Source: Prosthecobacter debontii
GTDB taxonomy: Bacteria; Verrucomicrobiota; Verrucomicrobiia; Verrucomicrobiales; Verrucomicrobiaceae
Direction of reading: 5' to 3'
DNA: 64,000 nucleotides
Assembly: GCF_900167535.1 (NCBI RefSeq)
Contig: NZ_FUYE01000002.1
Coordinates: 496,001-560,000 of the forward strand
Under the pieces are notes generated by a model, which was given only the letters and a program-made list of their open reading frames with translations, was not told where the DNA came from and searched no databases. Shown here in pieces: positions 9,314 to 17,830 of the stretch. Positions within the stretch are counted from its first letter, which is position 1. Every line of letters starts with the position of its first letter. The translations under genes were made by a program, and so were the position numbers.

Positions 9314-9876
9314 GGCTTGGTTCTCACCTCCTGTTCTGGGGCAGGTTCTAAAACCGTGATCGGTCCGCCTTTATAGACCGCCACTAGCGCACGGGGGTGT
9401 TTGGCTACACTGAGGAAAAGCGCTTTCGCAGCTTTCTCGTCTCCACGGCTCATTTCCAGAGAGACTTCTTTAGCTTCCAGCCATGCCGTGTTTTTTTTGA
9501 GAAAATTAGGCCAAAAGGTAAATTCACCCGTGGGCTGAGCAACGATATGCGCCCTGTGTTCAGCGGGTAAATGAAGGATGGAACCCACCGGGATGAGCGT
9601 GAAATAGTCGCCATCCGTGAGGATAATAGAGCGGCTCCACAAGGTACTCTGAACAGCCGGAGCCTTGCTTGTCAGCGGCTTCGTCTGTGTGGCAAGTTGA
9701 GCCTTCAGATTGGGCACTCCAGCCGCATTTAGCCTCAGACGTTCCTCGGATATCACCTCATGAGCTGGAGCTTTCTCTTGAGCAGGAGGCTCGGCTTGCA
9801 ACACCGCTCCCGAGAGCATCCAACTCAATACCACAAGGCCGCATTTAGCGGTCAAAGCGGTTGTTGCCGTCTTCAT
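9310..9876 (-). CDS. Secreted hypothetical protein of the pseudopilin operon
   Basis: This 188-residue protein has a long N-terminal hydrophobic segment consistent with a signal peptide (about residues 10-28, CGLVVLSWMLSGAVLQA). A polar, Lys-rich domain follows, with a Leu-Pro-Ala-Glu-His segment in the middle. No family was recognised. Its stop overlaps the next gene by 4 bp and its start is 36 bp from the upstream gene, so it is part of the same transcription unit. Confidence 0.65.
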   Translation of the reverse strand: MKTATTALTAKCGLVVLSWMLSGAVLQAEPPAQEKAPAHEVISEERLRLNAAGVPNLKAQLATQTKPLTSKAPAVQSTLWSRSIILTDGDYFTLIPVGSILHLPAEHRAHIVAQPTGEFTFWPNFLKKNTAWLEAKEVSLEMSRGDEKAAKALFLSVAKHPRALVAVYKGGPITVLEPAPEQEVRTKP

Positions 9877-9912
9877 AGGAACAAGAAATCTCGCACACTT
9901 CTCAGTCGAAAT

Positions 9913-10485
9913 TTACTCTCTCACGATTGTCACCGTTCCTTCGGGATTCGGGCTTCCTTCGAGCACATAGGAGCCTGCAGGGAAATACAACGAGCCACTG
10001 GGCACCGGAGGATCTTTCTGATACTCACCCACGATGTTAAAGATGCCGTTAGGCTTGTGCGCATTACCCTCTCCTTTCCAGAGCAGTTCGATCGTGATGG
10101 GTGTCGATGTTGCTTTAAAGACAGCGGTTGGCGAAATCATCAAACGCTTCAGAGGAGCCGTGTTGTAGTCCTGAATATCTCTGAACTCGAGTTGCCCGGC
10201 CCGCTCTGAACTTCCGCCCCCGGAAACACTCGCTTTGAGGTGGAATTGCCCCCCGTTACCCTGAGTGCCTGACGATCCGGGTGCCCCCAAGGTATCTCCT
10301 TTAGCTTCAATTCCCGAAAAGATGAATTTGTAGGAGTTCGTTAATTGATAGTCGATCTTGAACGGAACCCTGGTCGCAATGCGGGTTCCTGCGGCGACTC
10401 CTGGCGCCCCGAGAAGGATATCAGCTTTGGAAAGCTGAGCTGTACCACACAGTGCGAGTCCAACTGTCAAAATCTTGATATTCAT
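9913..10485 (-). CDS. Small secreted protein, first gene of the minus-strand pseudopilin operon
   Basis: The ATG at 10485 is preferred over a GTG/ATG pair at 10527/10524 because it begins a normal signal peptide (MNIKILTVGLALCGTAQLSKA). The mature part, about 170 residues, is rich in Gly and Ser and predicted to be mostly beta strand, with the tail ending in TVTIVRE. I do not recognise a domain. No gene lies upstream on this strand for about 245 bp, so it is probably the first gene of the operon that runs down to the PilT-like ATPase. Confidence 0.65.
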   Translation of the reverse strand: MNIKILTVGLALCGTAQLSKADILLGAPGVAAGTRIATRVPFKIDYQLTNSYKFIFSGIEAKGDTLGAPGSSGTQGNGGQFHLKASVSGGGSSERAGQLEFRDIQDYNTAPLKRLMISPTAVFKATSTPITIELLWKGEGNAHKPNGIFNIVGEYQKDPPVPSGSLYFPAGSYVLEGSPNPEGTVTIVRE

Positions 10486-10545
10486 GGCAACTATAATCTG
10501 AGAATTGAGAGTTTTTCGGAGCATCACCTAGACCATTGAACAAAA

Positions 10546-10567
10546 TTTTATCTCAATTTTGATAAAA
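10546..10567. promoter_or_regulatory. Inverted repeat in AT-rich promoter region
   Basis: A perfect 7-bp inverted repeat (TTTTATC/GATAAAA) is separated by 8 bp and lies about 60 bp upstream of the preferred start of the minus-strand secreted-protein gene. The surrounding sequence (10486-10731) is unusually AT-rich for this window. It could be an operator or only an AT-rich promoter feature. A second hairpin (ATTTCTC/GAGAAAT, 10663-10682) sits nearby without a following T-run. Confidence 0.3.
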
Positions 10568-10731
10568 CACAATGGAATTTATTTAAAATACGAATTATCT
10601 GACGCGAAAGAAGGTGTGTCTGATCAAACTCTGCGGAGAATTTGTCAGTCTTTCAGAGTGAAATTTCTCAAAAAAGAGAAATCCGTGTTAAGAAGCTCAT
10701 TGAATCCATAGGATTCACCTGCCAATATTTT

Positions 10732-12144
10732 TTAGAGTTTCACAACCGCTCTCAGCAACTCATCCCGTAACTCGGCAACGACTTGACCCTCTTGGAAATG
10801 GTTCACCATGAGTGCAAAGCTCCATTCTTTCTCTGAACTGGTTCGGATCAGTCCCGTATAACAACGGATTCCTGACATCGCCCCACCTTTCCAGCGAAGT
10901 GTGCCATCCGGACTGGCCAGCAATGACTGACGATAGGCTTCTCCATGAGGCCCTGACACAGTCAGCGACTGCAGCCTCGCCAGATCCATGGGGCGAATGA
11001 AATCTGCACGTGCAAGCCCACAACCATCTTCCATGCGCAACCCTTCAAAAACCAGGCCTCGCGCCAGCCAGTGTTCTCTGATCACTTCGTCCGAGGCTTT
11101 ATTTTGAGAAAGGCCTAACAAACGATATAGACACTCGGTTTCATGATTGTCTGAAGTCGTATGAATGCTGGTGATGATCTCAATCAGAGGAGGTGACTCG
11201 TGATCTAACAACACGATCTGAGTCTCTGATGCAGCTTTAGGACTAACCGCTTCAGCTTCACCATCCACAGCAATCCCAGCCTGCTGTAGCAATGCCTTCA
11301 AATGATGCGCCGTGAAGCGCACGGGATCAGGGACCGCACCTGTCACGGTGAATTCACGCGTGCTTTGGGGCACCGTCCCGCGCAAGAACATGATCCCCGT
11401 GCGTTCCCCGCCATGGATCACAACACCGTCCCCAGACCCTGCCGAAGCCGTGATCACTTCAGAGATCCATTCAAGACCTGGGACTTCGGGCATCACTCCC
11501 AGAAACTCCGCCGACGCACCGACCTCTCTCCCCGAGCGAAAACGAGCCGTAAAACGGTTGTGCTCAAGATTCAGCCCGGCCACAGGGCTTCCATAACCAT
11601 TGCCGATATCTCCCCAATTCCAAAAGTCATCGAAGATGGATCCAGCAAACAAACGGCCATCGCCAAGAATGCGGCCTTGGATTCGGGTCAAGCCTTTACC
11701 CTGGAGCTGCTGCACCCAGTTCTCTAAATCCTCCAATGACAACATCGGATCACCTCCACCGACGATGATCAGATCCCCAGCCAATACACCCTCCTCAATC
11801 GGGCTAGTTGCCTGCAAGGTCGTTTTGATCCGATAGTCTGGCCCCCACATCTCTAAAGCGGTCGCCGTGGTCACCGTCTTGAGCGTTGAGGCCGGGATGA
11901 AGGATATCCCGTCATGGTGACCGAACAACCTTCGGCCTTGATCATCCATCAAGCAAAAGCCAATCGCTGCACTCGCAAGATCAGGACTATGGCTAGCCCG
12001 AGAAAGGATCTCTTCCAAGTCCTGGTAAGGACTGGCCACGGATGGCGTGGGATGAGGCTGAGGGCAAAGCCATGGTCTTGAGCCCCAGTAAAGGACTAAG
12101 CCGATGACGACCAGCCATAAAAAAACAAAGGCAATTCGTTTCAC
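10732..12144 (-). CDS. dacB: D-alanyl-D-alanine carboxypeptidase/endopeptidase, PBP4 (DacB) family
   Basis: The GTG at 12144 gives 470 residues and avoids overlap with the upstream gene; a longer start at 12216 would run into it. One N-terminal membrane segment (residues 4-20) is followed by the serine peptidase motifs: SxxK as S86-T-L-K89 and SxN as S331-D-N333. The third motif is K419-G-G instead of the usual KTG. The family trims or cleaves peptidoglycan side chains in the periplasm. The Gly at the KTG position is unusual and may alter activity. It lies 16 bp downstream of a GDPD gene on the same strand. Confidence 0.85.
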   Translation of the reverse strand: MKRIAFVFLWLVVIGLVLYWGSRPWLCPQPHPTPSVASPYQDLEEILSRASHSPDLASAAIGFCLMDDQGRRLFGHHDGISFIPASTLKTVTTATALEMWGPDYRIKTTLQATSPIEEGVLAGDLIIVGGGDPMLSLEDLENWVQQLQGKGLTRIQGRILGDGRLFAGSIFDDFWNWGDIGNGYGSPVAGLNLEHNRFTARFRSGREVGASAEFLGVMPEVPGLEWISEVITASAGSGDGVVIHGGERTGIMFLRGTVPQSTREFTVTGAVPDPVRFTAHHLKALLQQAGIAVDGEAEAVSPKAASETQIVLLDHESPPLIEIITSIHTTSDNHETECLYRLLGLSQNKASDEVIREHWLARGLVFEGLRMEDGCGLARADFIRPMDLARLQSLTVSGPHGEAYRQSLLASPDGTLRWKGGAMSGIRCYTGLIRTSSEKEWSFALMVNHFQEGQVVAELRDELLRAVVKL

Positions 12145-12160
12145 AACATCACTGTGGCAC

Positions 12161-13138
12161 TCAATCTCGTTCCAGCCATCGCAAGACGACGTCTGGGAAA
12201 TCCGTGAACAAACCATCCACCTTGGCTTGGTTAAAAAGGAGCTCCATCAGATCGTCTGCGGAGGTGGCAAATTTGGGCAACTCATCCACGCGCAAAGTGT
12301 AGGGATGCACTTTCAAACCTGCCGCGTGAGCTTTTGCCACGAGGTCCGTCACCTGGCGGTTGTTATCCACGATGCTGCTGATGGCAGGCCCGATGCCATC
12401 CGCCACTTGCTTCAACTCTGCGAGACCTTGTGGAGAACGTAGGTAATCAAAATCGGTGCCATCACTGCCTTTGCCTCCGCCACCCATCAACATGATCAGC
12501 CTTCCCTGCCATCCAAGCTCCTGACGAATACGCTTCACTTCCGCATATTCGAAGCATTGTACATAACAGAGATCGTCGCGTGAGTTGTAACCGTATTTCT
12601 GCAAGATCGGCAGAACAATCCGGCTGATGTCATGCCCCTCCAGGCGATGCCATGCAGGCTGTTTGATTTCCGGATAGATGCCGACTTTGCGCCCGGTGCT
12701 TTGATTCAAACCCTGAATCATCTGGAGTTCCTCCTCCAGGGTAGGAATCTGAAAGTGCGAGCGCCCTAAAGGGAAACGGTTGGGGAAAACCGGTTTCCCC
12801 GTCTTGGCATTGAATCGCTCCGTAACACGAAGCTGCTTTAACTCAGCCAAGGTAAAATCGAGGGCGTAGTAACGCCCATCGTCACGAGCACGACCAGGAA
12901 ACCGAGAAGCCACATCACTGATGGTATCCACATGAATGTCATGGAGGACCACCGGCACATCGTCTTTTGTGAGCACAACGTCCTGCTCGAGATAAGGAGC
13001 GCCCATCGCATAAGCCATCGCTTTTGCCTCAAGTGTATGCTCAGGAAGATAGCCACTGGCACCGCGATGCGCGATAACCATCGGTGAAGGTTCGGCGGCC
13101 ATAAGTGGAAGCGTGAGGAGCAAGGCAAGGAATCTCAT
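12161..13138 (-). CDS. Glycerophosphodiester phosphodiesterase (GlpQ/UgpQ-like), exported
   Basis: The ATG at 13138 begins a signal peptide (MRFLALLLTLPLMAA) and gives 325 residues. The GDPD core is clear: IAHRGASGYLPEHT, then a metal-binding EQDVVLTKDDVPVVLHD segment. These enzymes hydrolyse glycerophosphodiesters to glycerol-3-phosphate and an alcohol, using a divalent metal. A periplasmic GlpQ-like role is likely given the signal. It overlaps no neighbour and diverges from the CBM9-like gene. Start choice rests on the signal peptide, since no strong ribosome-binding site is visible. Confidence 0.85.
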   Translation of the reverse strand: MRFLALLLTLPLMAAEPSPMVIAHRGASGYLPEHTLEAKAMAYAMGAPYLEQDVVLTKDDVPVVLHDIHVDTISDVASRFPGRARDDGRYYALDFTLAELKQLRVTERFNAKTGKPVFPNRFPLGRSHFQIPTLEEELQMIQGLNQSTGRKVGIYPEIKQPAWHRLEGHDISRIVLPILQKYGYNSRDDLCYVQCFEYAEVKRIRQELGWQGRLIMLMGGGGKGSDGTDFDYLRSPQGLAELKQVADGIGPAISSIVDNNRQVTDLVAKAHAAGLKVHPYTLRVDELPKFATSADDLMELLFNQAKVDGLFTDFPDVVLRWLERD

Positions 13139-13246
13139 GAAGGTAAAGAGCGGCAGGCATCGCAATGCCCCAAAGGCAGAAACATGAAACGTCATGCTGA
13201 CAGAGTCCTCAGACTGCCGTCAATAGGATTGCAGACTCCGCCCACC

Positions 13247-13873
13247 ATGACCGCTTCCTCTGAACTCCTTCGTTACCATGTTCACCCTACGCCAACAGGC
13301 GTGGACTGGTCGAGAGCCGCCTGCCTCAGCCAATTTTCCTTTCCGTGGGAAAGCACCTCACCACCTCAGACTGAATTTCGAGCCTTGTGGGACGATGCAT
13401 ACTTCTATTTTCGCTTTGATTGCGAAGATGCCGATCTGGTTTTGCCGGATGGCCCCACCCTGAAAGAGCGAGTTCTGGGTTCAGATCGTGTGGAGATCTT
13501 CTTCACCCCTGAGCTCACTCTCAACCCCTACTACGCCCTCGAAATGAACCCCCGCGGGGAAGCCTTGGCGTATTCTGCACGCTACTACCGCCAGTATGAT
13601 TGGGAATGGAGCTGCCCGGGGTTAGACCTGACGGCATGCCTTCAGAGTGGCGGCTACCGCGTGGAGGGGAAGTTGCCCATGCATTGGTTACGCGAGAGCG
13701 GTGTTCTCAAACGGGAAGCAAATGAATTCTACGCAGGGGTTTATCGGGCTGAGTTTTCCCATCGAGCTGACGGTAGTGTCCACGCGGGTTGGATGCCTTG
13801 GGTCAATCCCGGAACGGAAAAACCTGACTTCCACGTGCCGAGTTCGTTTGGCCTCTTCACGCTGTGCTCTTGA
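13247..13873 (+). CDS. Carbohydrate-binding family 9-like protein
   Basis: The ATG at 13247 gives about 208 residues. The protein reads as a single CBM9-like beta-sandwich: FRALWDDAYFYFRFDCEDAD near the N-terminus and a DRVEIFFTPE motif followed by YYALEMNPRGEALAY. Such domains are found alone in many heterotrophic bacteria and may bind sugars or act as lectin-like modules. No signal peptide is visible from this start. An upstream in-frame start at 13184 is possible but would overlap the promoter of the divergent GDPD gene. Confidence 0.7.
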   Translation: MTASSELLRYHVHPTPTGVDWSRAACLSQFSFPWESTSPPQTEFRALWDDAYFYFRFDCEDADLVLPDGPTLKERVLGSDRVEIFFTPELTLNPYYALEMNPRGEALAYSARYYRQYDWEWSCPGLDLTACLQSGGYRVEGKLPMHWLRESGVLKREANEFYAGVYRAEFSHRADGSVHAGWMPWVNPGTEKPDFHVPSSFGLFTLCS

Positions 13874-13964
13874 TGGAAAACAGCACGGCCATCAAGGCTG
13901 TCCCTGGCGAACACTCAGTACATTTCTTCCCAATCGGGATTCACTCCAACCCTTGTGTATTGCC

Positions 13965-14441
13965 ATGGAAACCATCGAAAAATCAATCGAAGTGAACTGC
14001 CCCGTGCGTTCGGTGTACGACCAATGGACGCAGTTCGAAAGCTTCCCTCTTTTCATGGAGGGGATCAAAGCCGTCCGCCAACTGGATGATCGCCACCTTG
14101 AGTGGCACGCCGAAATCGCAGGCCGTGGCAAGGCCTGGGAGGCCGAGATCATTGAGCAGGAGCCAGATCAACGAATCGCGTGGCGCAGCACCAGCGGCAC
14201 CACCAACAATGGCGTCGTCAGCTTCGAAGCCGTCGATCCTGAACACACACGTGTCACCCTCACCATGAATTACGAACCCGAAGGCACGGCCGAGAAGATC
14301 GGGGATGCCCTGGGAGTCGTCTCACTTCGTGTTGCTGGTGATCTTAAACGCTTCAAACAATGCATTGAAAAGCGCACCACCCCGCCCCAAGGCTGGCGAG
14401 GCGAAGTCGCAGATGGCCAAGTGAACCCACCTGTGGTCTGA
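13965..14441 (+). CDS. SRPBCC (START/polyketide-cyclase-like) family protein
   Basis: The ATG at 13965 gives 158 residues. The sequence METIEKSIEVNCPVRSVYDQ followed by FESFPLFMEG is the usual opening of cyclase/dehydrase-type SRPBCC proteins with one hydrophobic ligand pocket. A C-terminal helix (LRVAGDLKRFKQCIE) covers the pocket in this fold. The ligand is unknown. Downstream, after 28 bp, lies an HMA-like gene on the same strand, possibly in one operon. Confidence 0.8.
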   Translation: METIEKSIEVNCPVRSVYDQWTQFESFPLFMEGIKAVRQLDDRHLEWHAEIAGRGKAWEAEIIEQEPDQRIAWRSTSGTTNNGVVSFEAVDPEHTRVTLTMNYEPEGTAEKIGDALGVVSLRVAGDLKRFKQCIEKRTTPPQGWRGEVADGQVNPPVV

Positions 14442-14469
14442 TCTTCTCCTTTTTGACCGCCCTCTCATC

Positions 14470-14745
14470 ATGAGCACACAGCCAACACCCGTTGATTTGA
14501 AGGAACTGGATTTAGTGATCTTCAACATGACCGAAGCGGATGCCGAAAAGCGGGTCCAGGCAGTCCTTCAACAGATCGGCGGCATTGAGGCCGCACGCAT
14601 CATTTCCGAGGGAGCCTGGGTCCACTACAATCCGATGCGTGTGTCGAAAGAAACTATTTGCGAAGCGCTGGCTCAAGCCGGATTTCGCACCAGCCTCTTC
14701 CAGGATTCTCTCAGCGGCGAAGCCAAAAATGTGTCGCAGCAATAG
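14470..14745 (+). CDS. HMA-like (ferredoxin-fold) small protein lacking metal cysteines
   Basis: The 91-residue protein has the length and pattern of a heavy-metal-associated domain: beta strand, NMTEADAEKRVQAVLQQIGG, a strand with VHYNP, then ETICEALAQAGF. At the position where the family normally has GMTCxxC, the sequence is NMTEADAE, so the metal-binding cysteines are absent. Thus it probably does not bind metal in the usual way. The fold call rests on sequence pattern alone. It follows the SRPBCC gene and faces a convergent beta-helix gene. Confidence 0.65.
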   Translation: MSTQPTPVDLKELDLVIFNMTEADAEKRVQAVLQQIGGIEAARIISEGAWVHYNPMRVSKETICEALAQAGFRTSLFQDSLSGEAKNVSQQ

Positions 14746-14757
14746 CGTCCGTCGGCT

Positions 14758-15843
14758 TCAGAAAAAATCTCTGCCGTAAATGCCCGATTGCTCCTCCACG
14801 GGTAACTTGGGCTTGGATTGATGGGGGGAATCCGTGGCTAGCCACAAATTCCCTTCAAATCGAAATGTCTCGGGAGCGGTCCCGCCTCCGATATTGATGT
14901 CCGTTGCGACTTGAGATCGCTTGAACCGGATTTTATTGTTCTTGATGCTGACGTTTCGGCACGCAGCAAAGCGTGCCTCTCGGGTCTCCTGGAGAATGCG
15001 GAAGATCCACTTCTCAGGAAACAAGATCGTGTTGTCCGTAAACTCCGCCCCATCAACCCCGACGAAAGCCGCGGCGCAGGGACTGCCCTCGATCACATTG
15101 TGACGAACAATGATCGACTTCGCTTCATGGAGTGCGCCCTGCGGACGAAAGAATGCCAACCCTGTAGAACCGCCAATGTTCAGAGGGCGCTGCCCAGCAT
15201 TTTTAAAATGGCATTTTTCCACCACCACTTCCGAGGTGCCACCCTTCAATTGGATACCGGCACTCGCTGAAAAACCGTCTTTGCCTACGAACTGGCATTC
15301 CGAGATCACCGACCGATGGCAGCCGACGAAGTCAATGCCCTGCCCACCCCACCCCTGAAGGGTGCAACGATGGATGGTTAGCCCGGTGAGCCCCGAGCAT
15401 TTGATGCCGTCAAAGTTACCCTGCGGACCAATATCTTGGACATCCAACCCCTCCAATGTGATGCCCGCCACAGGCTGATCGAGCAGGCCCCCATCGTCGA
15501 GATTGAACCCGTTATTCGTCTGGCCGCTGACACGTAGATTCCGCACGGTCAGACCTGGACAGCGACTGAACTGCCAGGCGTTACCACCCCCACGAAAATG
15601 CGGAGGCTCTTCCGTATTGAGCGCCTCAATGACCAGATTTTCGATGCCCTTCACGTGGTTGCCGCCAGGATAATCCCCAGGCGCGATCTTGAGCACCGTG
15701 CCAGATTCCAGACGGGACAGGGCTGCTCTCAGCTCTGCGGGATTCTTCACCACAACCGTTTCCGCGATCGCAATCCCGCCCCCTGCGCTTGCAACCCAAA
15801 GTAAGACTTGGAAAAAAGGCCGGATCCAGGGCGAGAACTTCAT
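14758..15843 (-). CDS. Secreted right-handed beta-helix repeat protein
   Basis: The ATG at 15843 precedes a signal peptide (PFFQVLLWVASAGGGIAIA) and gives 361 residues. The body shows repeated turns typical of parallel beta-helix proteins: VKGIENLVIEAL, GLTVRNLRVSG, GITLEGLDVQDIG, GLTIHRCTLQGWG and further short repeats. Relatives include pectate-lyase-like enzymes and surface polysaccharide-binding proteins. I see no clear catalytic residues to choose among lyases, epimerases or passive domains. It diverges from trpS by about 120 bp. Confidence 0.75.
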   Translation of the reverse strand: MKFSPWIRPFFQVLLWVASAGGGIAIAETVVVKNPAELRAALSRLESGTVLKIAPGDYPGGNHVKGIENLVIEALNTEEPPHFRGGGNAWQFSRCPGLTVRNLRVSGQTNNGFNLDDGGLLDQPVAGITLEGLDVQDIGPQGNFDGIKCSGLTGLTIHRCTLQGWGGQGIDFVGCHRSVISECQFVGKDGFSASAGIQLKGGTSEVVVEKCHFKNAGQRPLNIGGSTGLAFFRPQGALHEAKSIIVRHNVIEGSPCAAAFVGVDGAEFTDNTILFPEKWIFRILQETREARFAACRNVSIKNNKIRFKRSQVATDINIGGGTAPETFRFEGNLWLATDSPHQSKPKLPVEEQSGIYGRDFF

Positions 15844-15965
15844 GGTCTTGATAAAAAGCACTTCGTGAGGCGCTTCCTTCATCCTCGCAAATTTCTCCCG
15901 CGAACGGGTGGGAAATTCCAGCTCGCCCTTGAATCCCACCGCATCGCCAGCCATCTCTACGGGCT

Positions 15966-16934
15966 ATGCGTATCCTTTCCGGCCTCCAACCCAGCGGGCG
16001 TCTCCACATCGGCAACTATTTCGGCATGATGGAGGCAGCTCTGAAGCTGCAGTACGAAGGCGAGGCATTTTACTTCATCGCGGATTACCACTCGATGACC
16101 TCCATCCACGATGGAAAGGCCCTGCGCGGCAACGTGCGCGACTTGGCCATCGATTTCCTGGCTTGTGGTCTGGATCCGGAGAAGTGCGTATTTTTCCGCC
16201 AAAGCGATGTGCCCGAGCACACCGAACTCTCCTGGATCCTTAGCACCGTCACCCCTATGGGGCTGCTGGAGCGCTGCCACAGCTACAAGGACAAAGTGGC
16301 CAATGGCATCAGTGCCAGCCATGGCCTGTTTGCTTATCCGGTCCTCATGGCGGCGGACATCCTCATCTATGACGCTGATGTGGTGCCAGTAGGTAAGGAC
16401 CAAAAGCAGCACGTGGAAGTCACGCGGGATATCGCGATCAAAATGAACGAGACCTTCGGTCAAGGCCTGCTGAAGCTCCCCAACCCGCGCATCCGTGAGG
16501 AAACAGCGGTCGTGCTCGGCACCGATGGCCGCAAGATGAGCAAAAGCTACGGAAACACCATCCAGCTCTTCGAAGAGCCCGGAAAGCTGAAGAAAGCCAT
16601 CATGGGCATCCCCACGGACTCCACCCCGGTCGAGTCCCCAAAACCCACCGAGAACAGCAGCATCTTGGCGCTTTATAAACTGGTGGCCTCCGAGGCGGAC
16701 TACAATGCCATGGTCGCTGATTTCGAAGCCGGCGGTAAAGGCTATGGCGACTTCAAAAAGCGCCTGCTCCAGGGTATCACCGATTACTTTGCTCCCTTCC
16801 GCGAGAAGCGCGCGGAACTGGTCGCTAACCCCGAGTATGTAAACAAAGTGCTCGCTGAGGGAGCCGAAAAAGCCCGCGCCGTCGCTCGCAAGACTCTGGG
16901 TCGCGTGCGTCAGGCCGTTGGCCTGGGTGACTAA
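15966..16934 (+). CDS. trpS: Tryptophanyl-tRNA synthetase
   Basis: The 322-residue protein charges tRNA-Trp with tryptophan using ATP. The class I signature HIGN lies at residues 14-17 after LSGLQPSGRL, and the second signature KMSKS occurs near residues 190-194 (TDGRKMSKSYGN). Both are where bacterial TrpRS carries them. Length matches the family. The rRNA methyltransferase-like gene begins 11 bp after its stop. The tryptophan biosynthesis gene trpD lies far away at 57 kb in this window and is not linked. Confidence 0.96.
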   Translation: MRILSGLQPSGRLHIGNYFGMMEAALKLQYEGEAFYFIADYHSMTSIHDGKALRGNVRDLAIDFLACGLDPEKCVFFRQSDVPEHTELSWILSTVTPMGLLERCHSYKDKVANGISASHGLFAYPVLMAADILIYDADVVPVGKDQKQHVEVTRDIAIKMNETFGQGLLKLPNPRIREETAVVLGTDGRKMSKSYGNTIQLFEEPGKLKKAIMGIPTDSTPVESPKPTENSSILALYKLVASEADYNAMVADFEAGGKGYGDFKKRLLQGITDYFAPFREKRAELVANPEYVNKVLAEGAEKARAVARKTLGRVRQAVGLGD

Positions 16935-16945
16935 TCTTTATCGCG

Positions 16946-17791
16946 ATGAGCAACGGATACGAACTCCTCGACAGCGGCGGTTTTCAAAAACTGGAGCGCT
17001 TTGGCCAAGTCGTGCTTTCCCGGCCCTGTGCGCAGGCGGTTTGGAAAACCACACTGTCTCCCGTCGCATGGCAAAAGGCGACAGCCACCTTCTTCCGCGA
17101 CGGCGGCAATCAGTGGCGGGGACGGGATCGTCTGCCGACCACCTGGGACATTGATGTGGATGGCACTCGCTTCCAGCTCAGCAGCACGGACTTCGGTCAC
17201 CTGGGCATTTTCCCCGAGCAGCGCGATCAGTGGAAACGCATCCGCGAAGTCTGTGCTGCCTACCGCAAGAAGCACAACCGCGCCCCCCGCGTGCTCAATC
17301 TCTTCGCCTACTCCGGCGGCAGCACCCTGGCCGCAGCGCACGGTGGAGCCGAAGTGTGTCATGTGGATGCCTCTAAAGGCATGGTGGATTGGGCCCGCAA
17401 AAACGCCAATCTCAACGGACTCGATGACAAACCCATCCGCTGGATTGTGGATGATGTGACCAAGTTTCTGGAGCGTGAGTTGCGGCGCGAACGCTACTAC
17501 GACCTGATTATCCTCGATCCGCCCAGCTACGGCCGCGGTGCCAAGGGGGAGATCTTCAAGATCGAAAACGACCTGCCGCCCTTGCTCGCTCTCATCGGCA
17601 AACTGATCTCGGATCAGCCCCTGGGTGTCCTGCTTTCCTGCCACACTCCTGAGCTCACCCCGATTTCCCTGCACCACTTGTTATTCCAGCAATTCCGCAG
17701 CGGCAGCCTGGAGCATGGCGAGATGCAGCTTCGTGGCGCCAGCGATGTTCTTCCCGTGCCCAGCGGCAGTTTTTGCTGGTGGCTGGCCTAA
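16946..17791 (+). CDS. Class I SAM-dependent methyltransferase, RlmI/RlmK-like
   Basis: The 281-residue protein has the SAM-binding motif I (LNLFAYSGGSTLAAAHGGA), an acidic motif II (CHVDASKGMVDWARKN) and a catalytic DPPSYGRG. This combination is typical of 23S rRNA cytosine-5 or guanine methyltransferases of the RlmI/RlmK group. A PUA domain is not evident, so it is a short member. It is co-directional with trpS (11 bp gap), consistent with a translation-linked operon. The exact target base cannot be read from the sequence. Confidence 0.8.
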   Translation: MSNGYELLDSGGFQKLERFGQVVLSRPCAQAVWKTTLSPVAWQKATATFFRDGGNQWRGRDRLPTTWDIDVDGTRFQLSSTDFGHLGIFPEQRDQWKRIREVCAAYRKKHNRAPRVLNLFAYSGGSTLAAAHGGAEVCHVDASKGMVDWARKNANLNGLDDKPIRWIVDDVTKFLERELRRERYYDLIILDPPSYGRGAKGEIFKIENDLPPLLALIGKLISDQPLGVLLSCHTPELTPISLHHLLFQQFRSGSLEHGEMQLRGASDVLPVPSGSFCWWLA

Positions 17792-17830
17792 CCGTAGCTC
17801 GATATTTCGGCACGAGAATCGAGTTCCATC

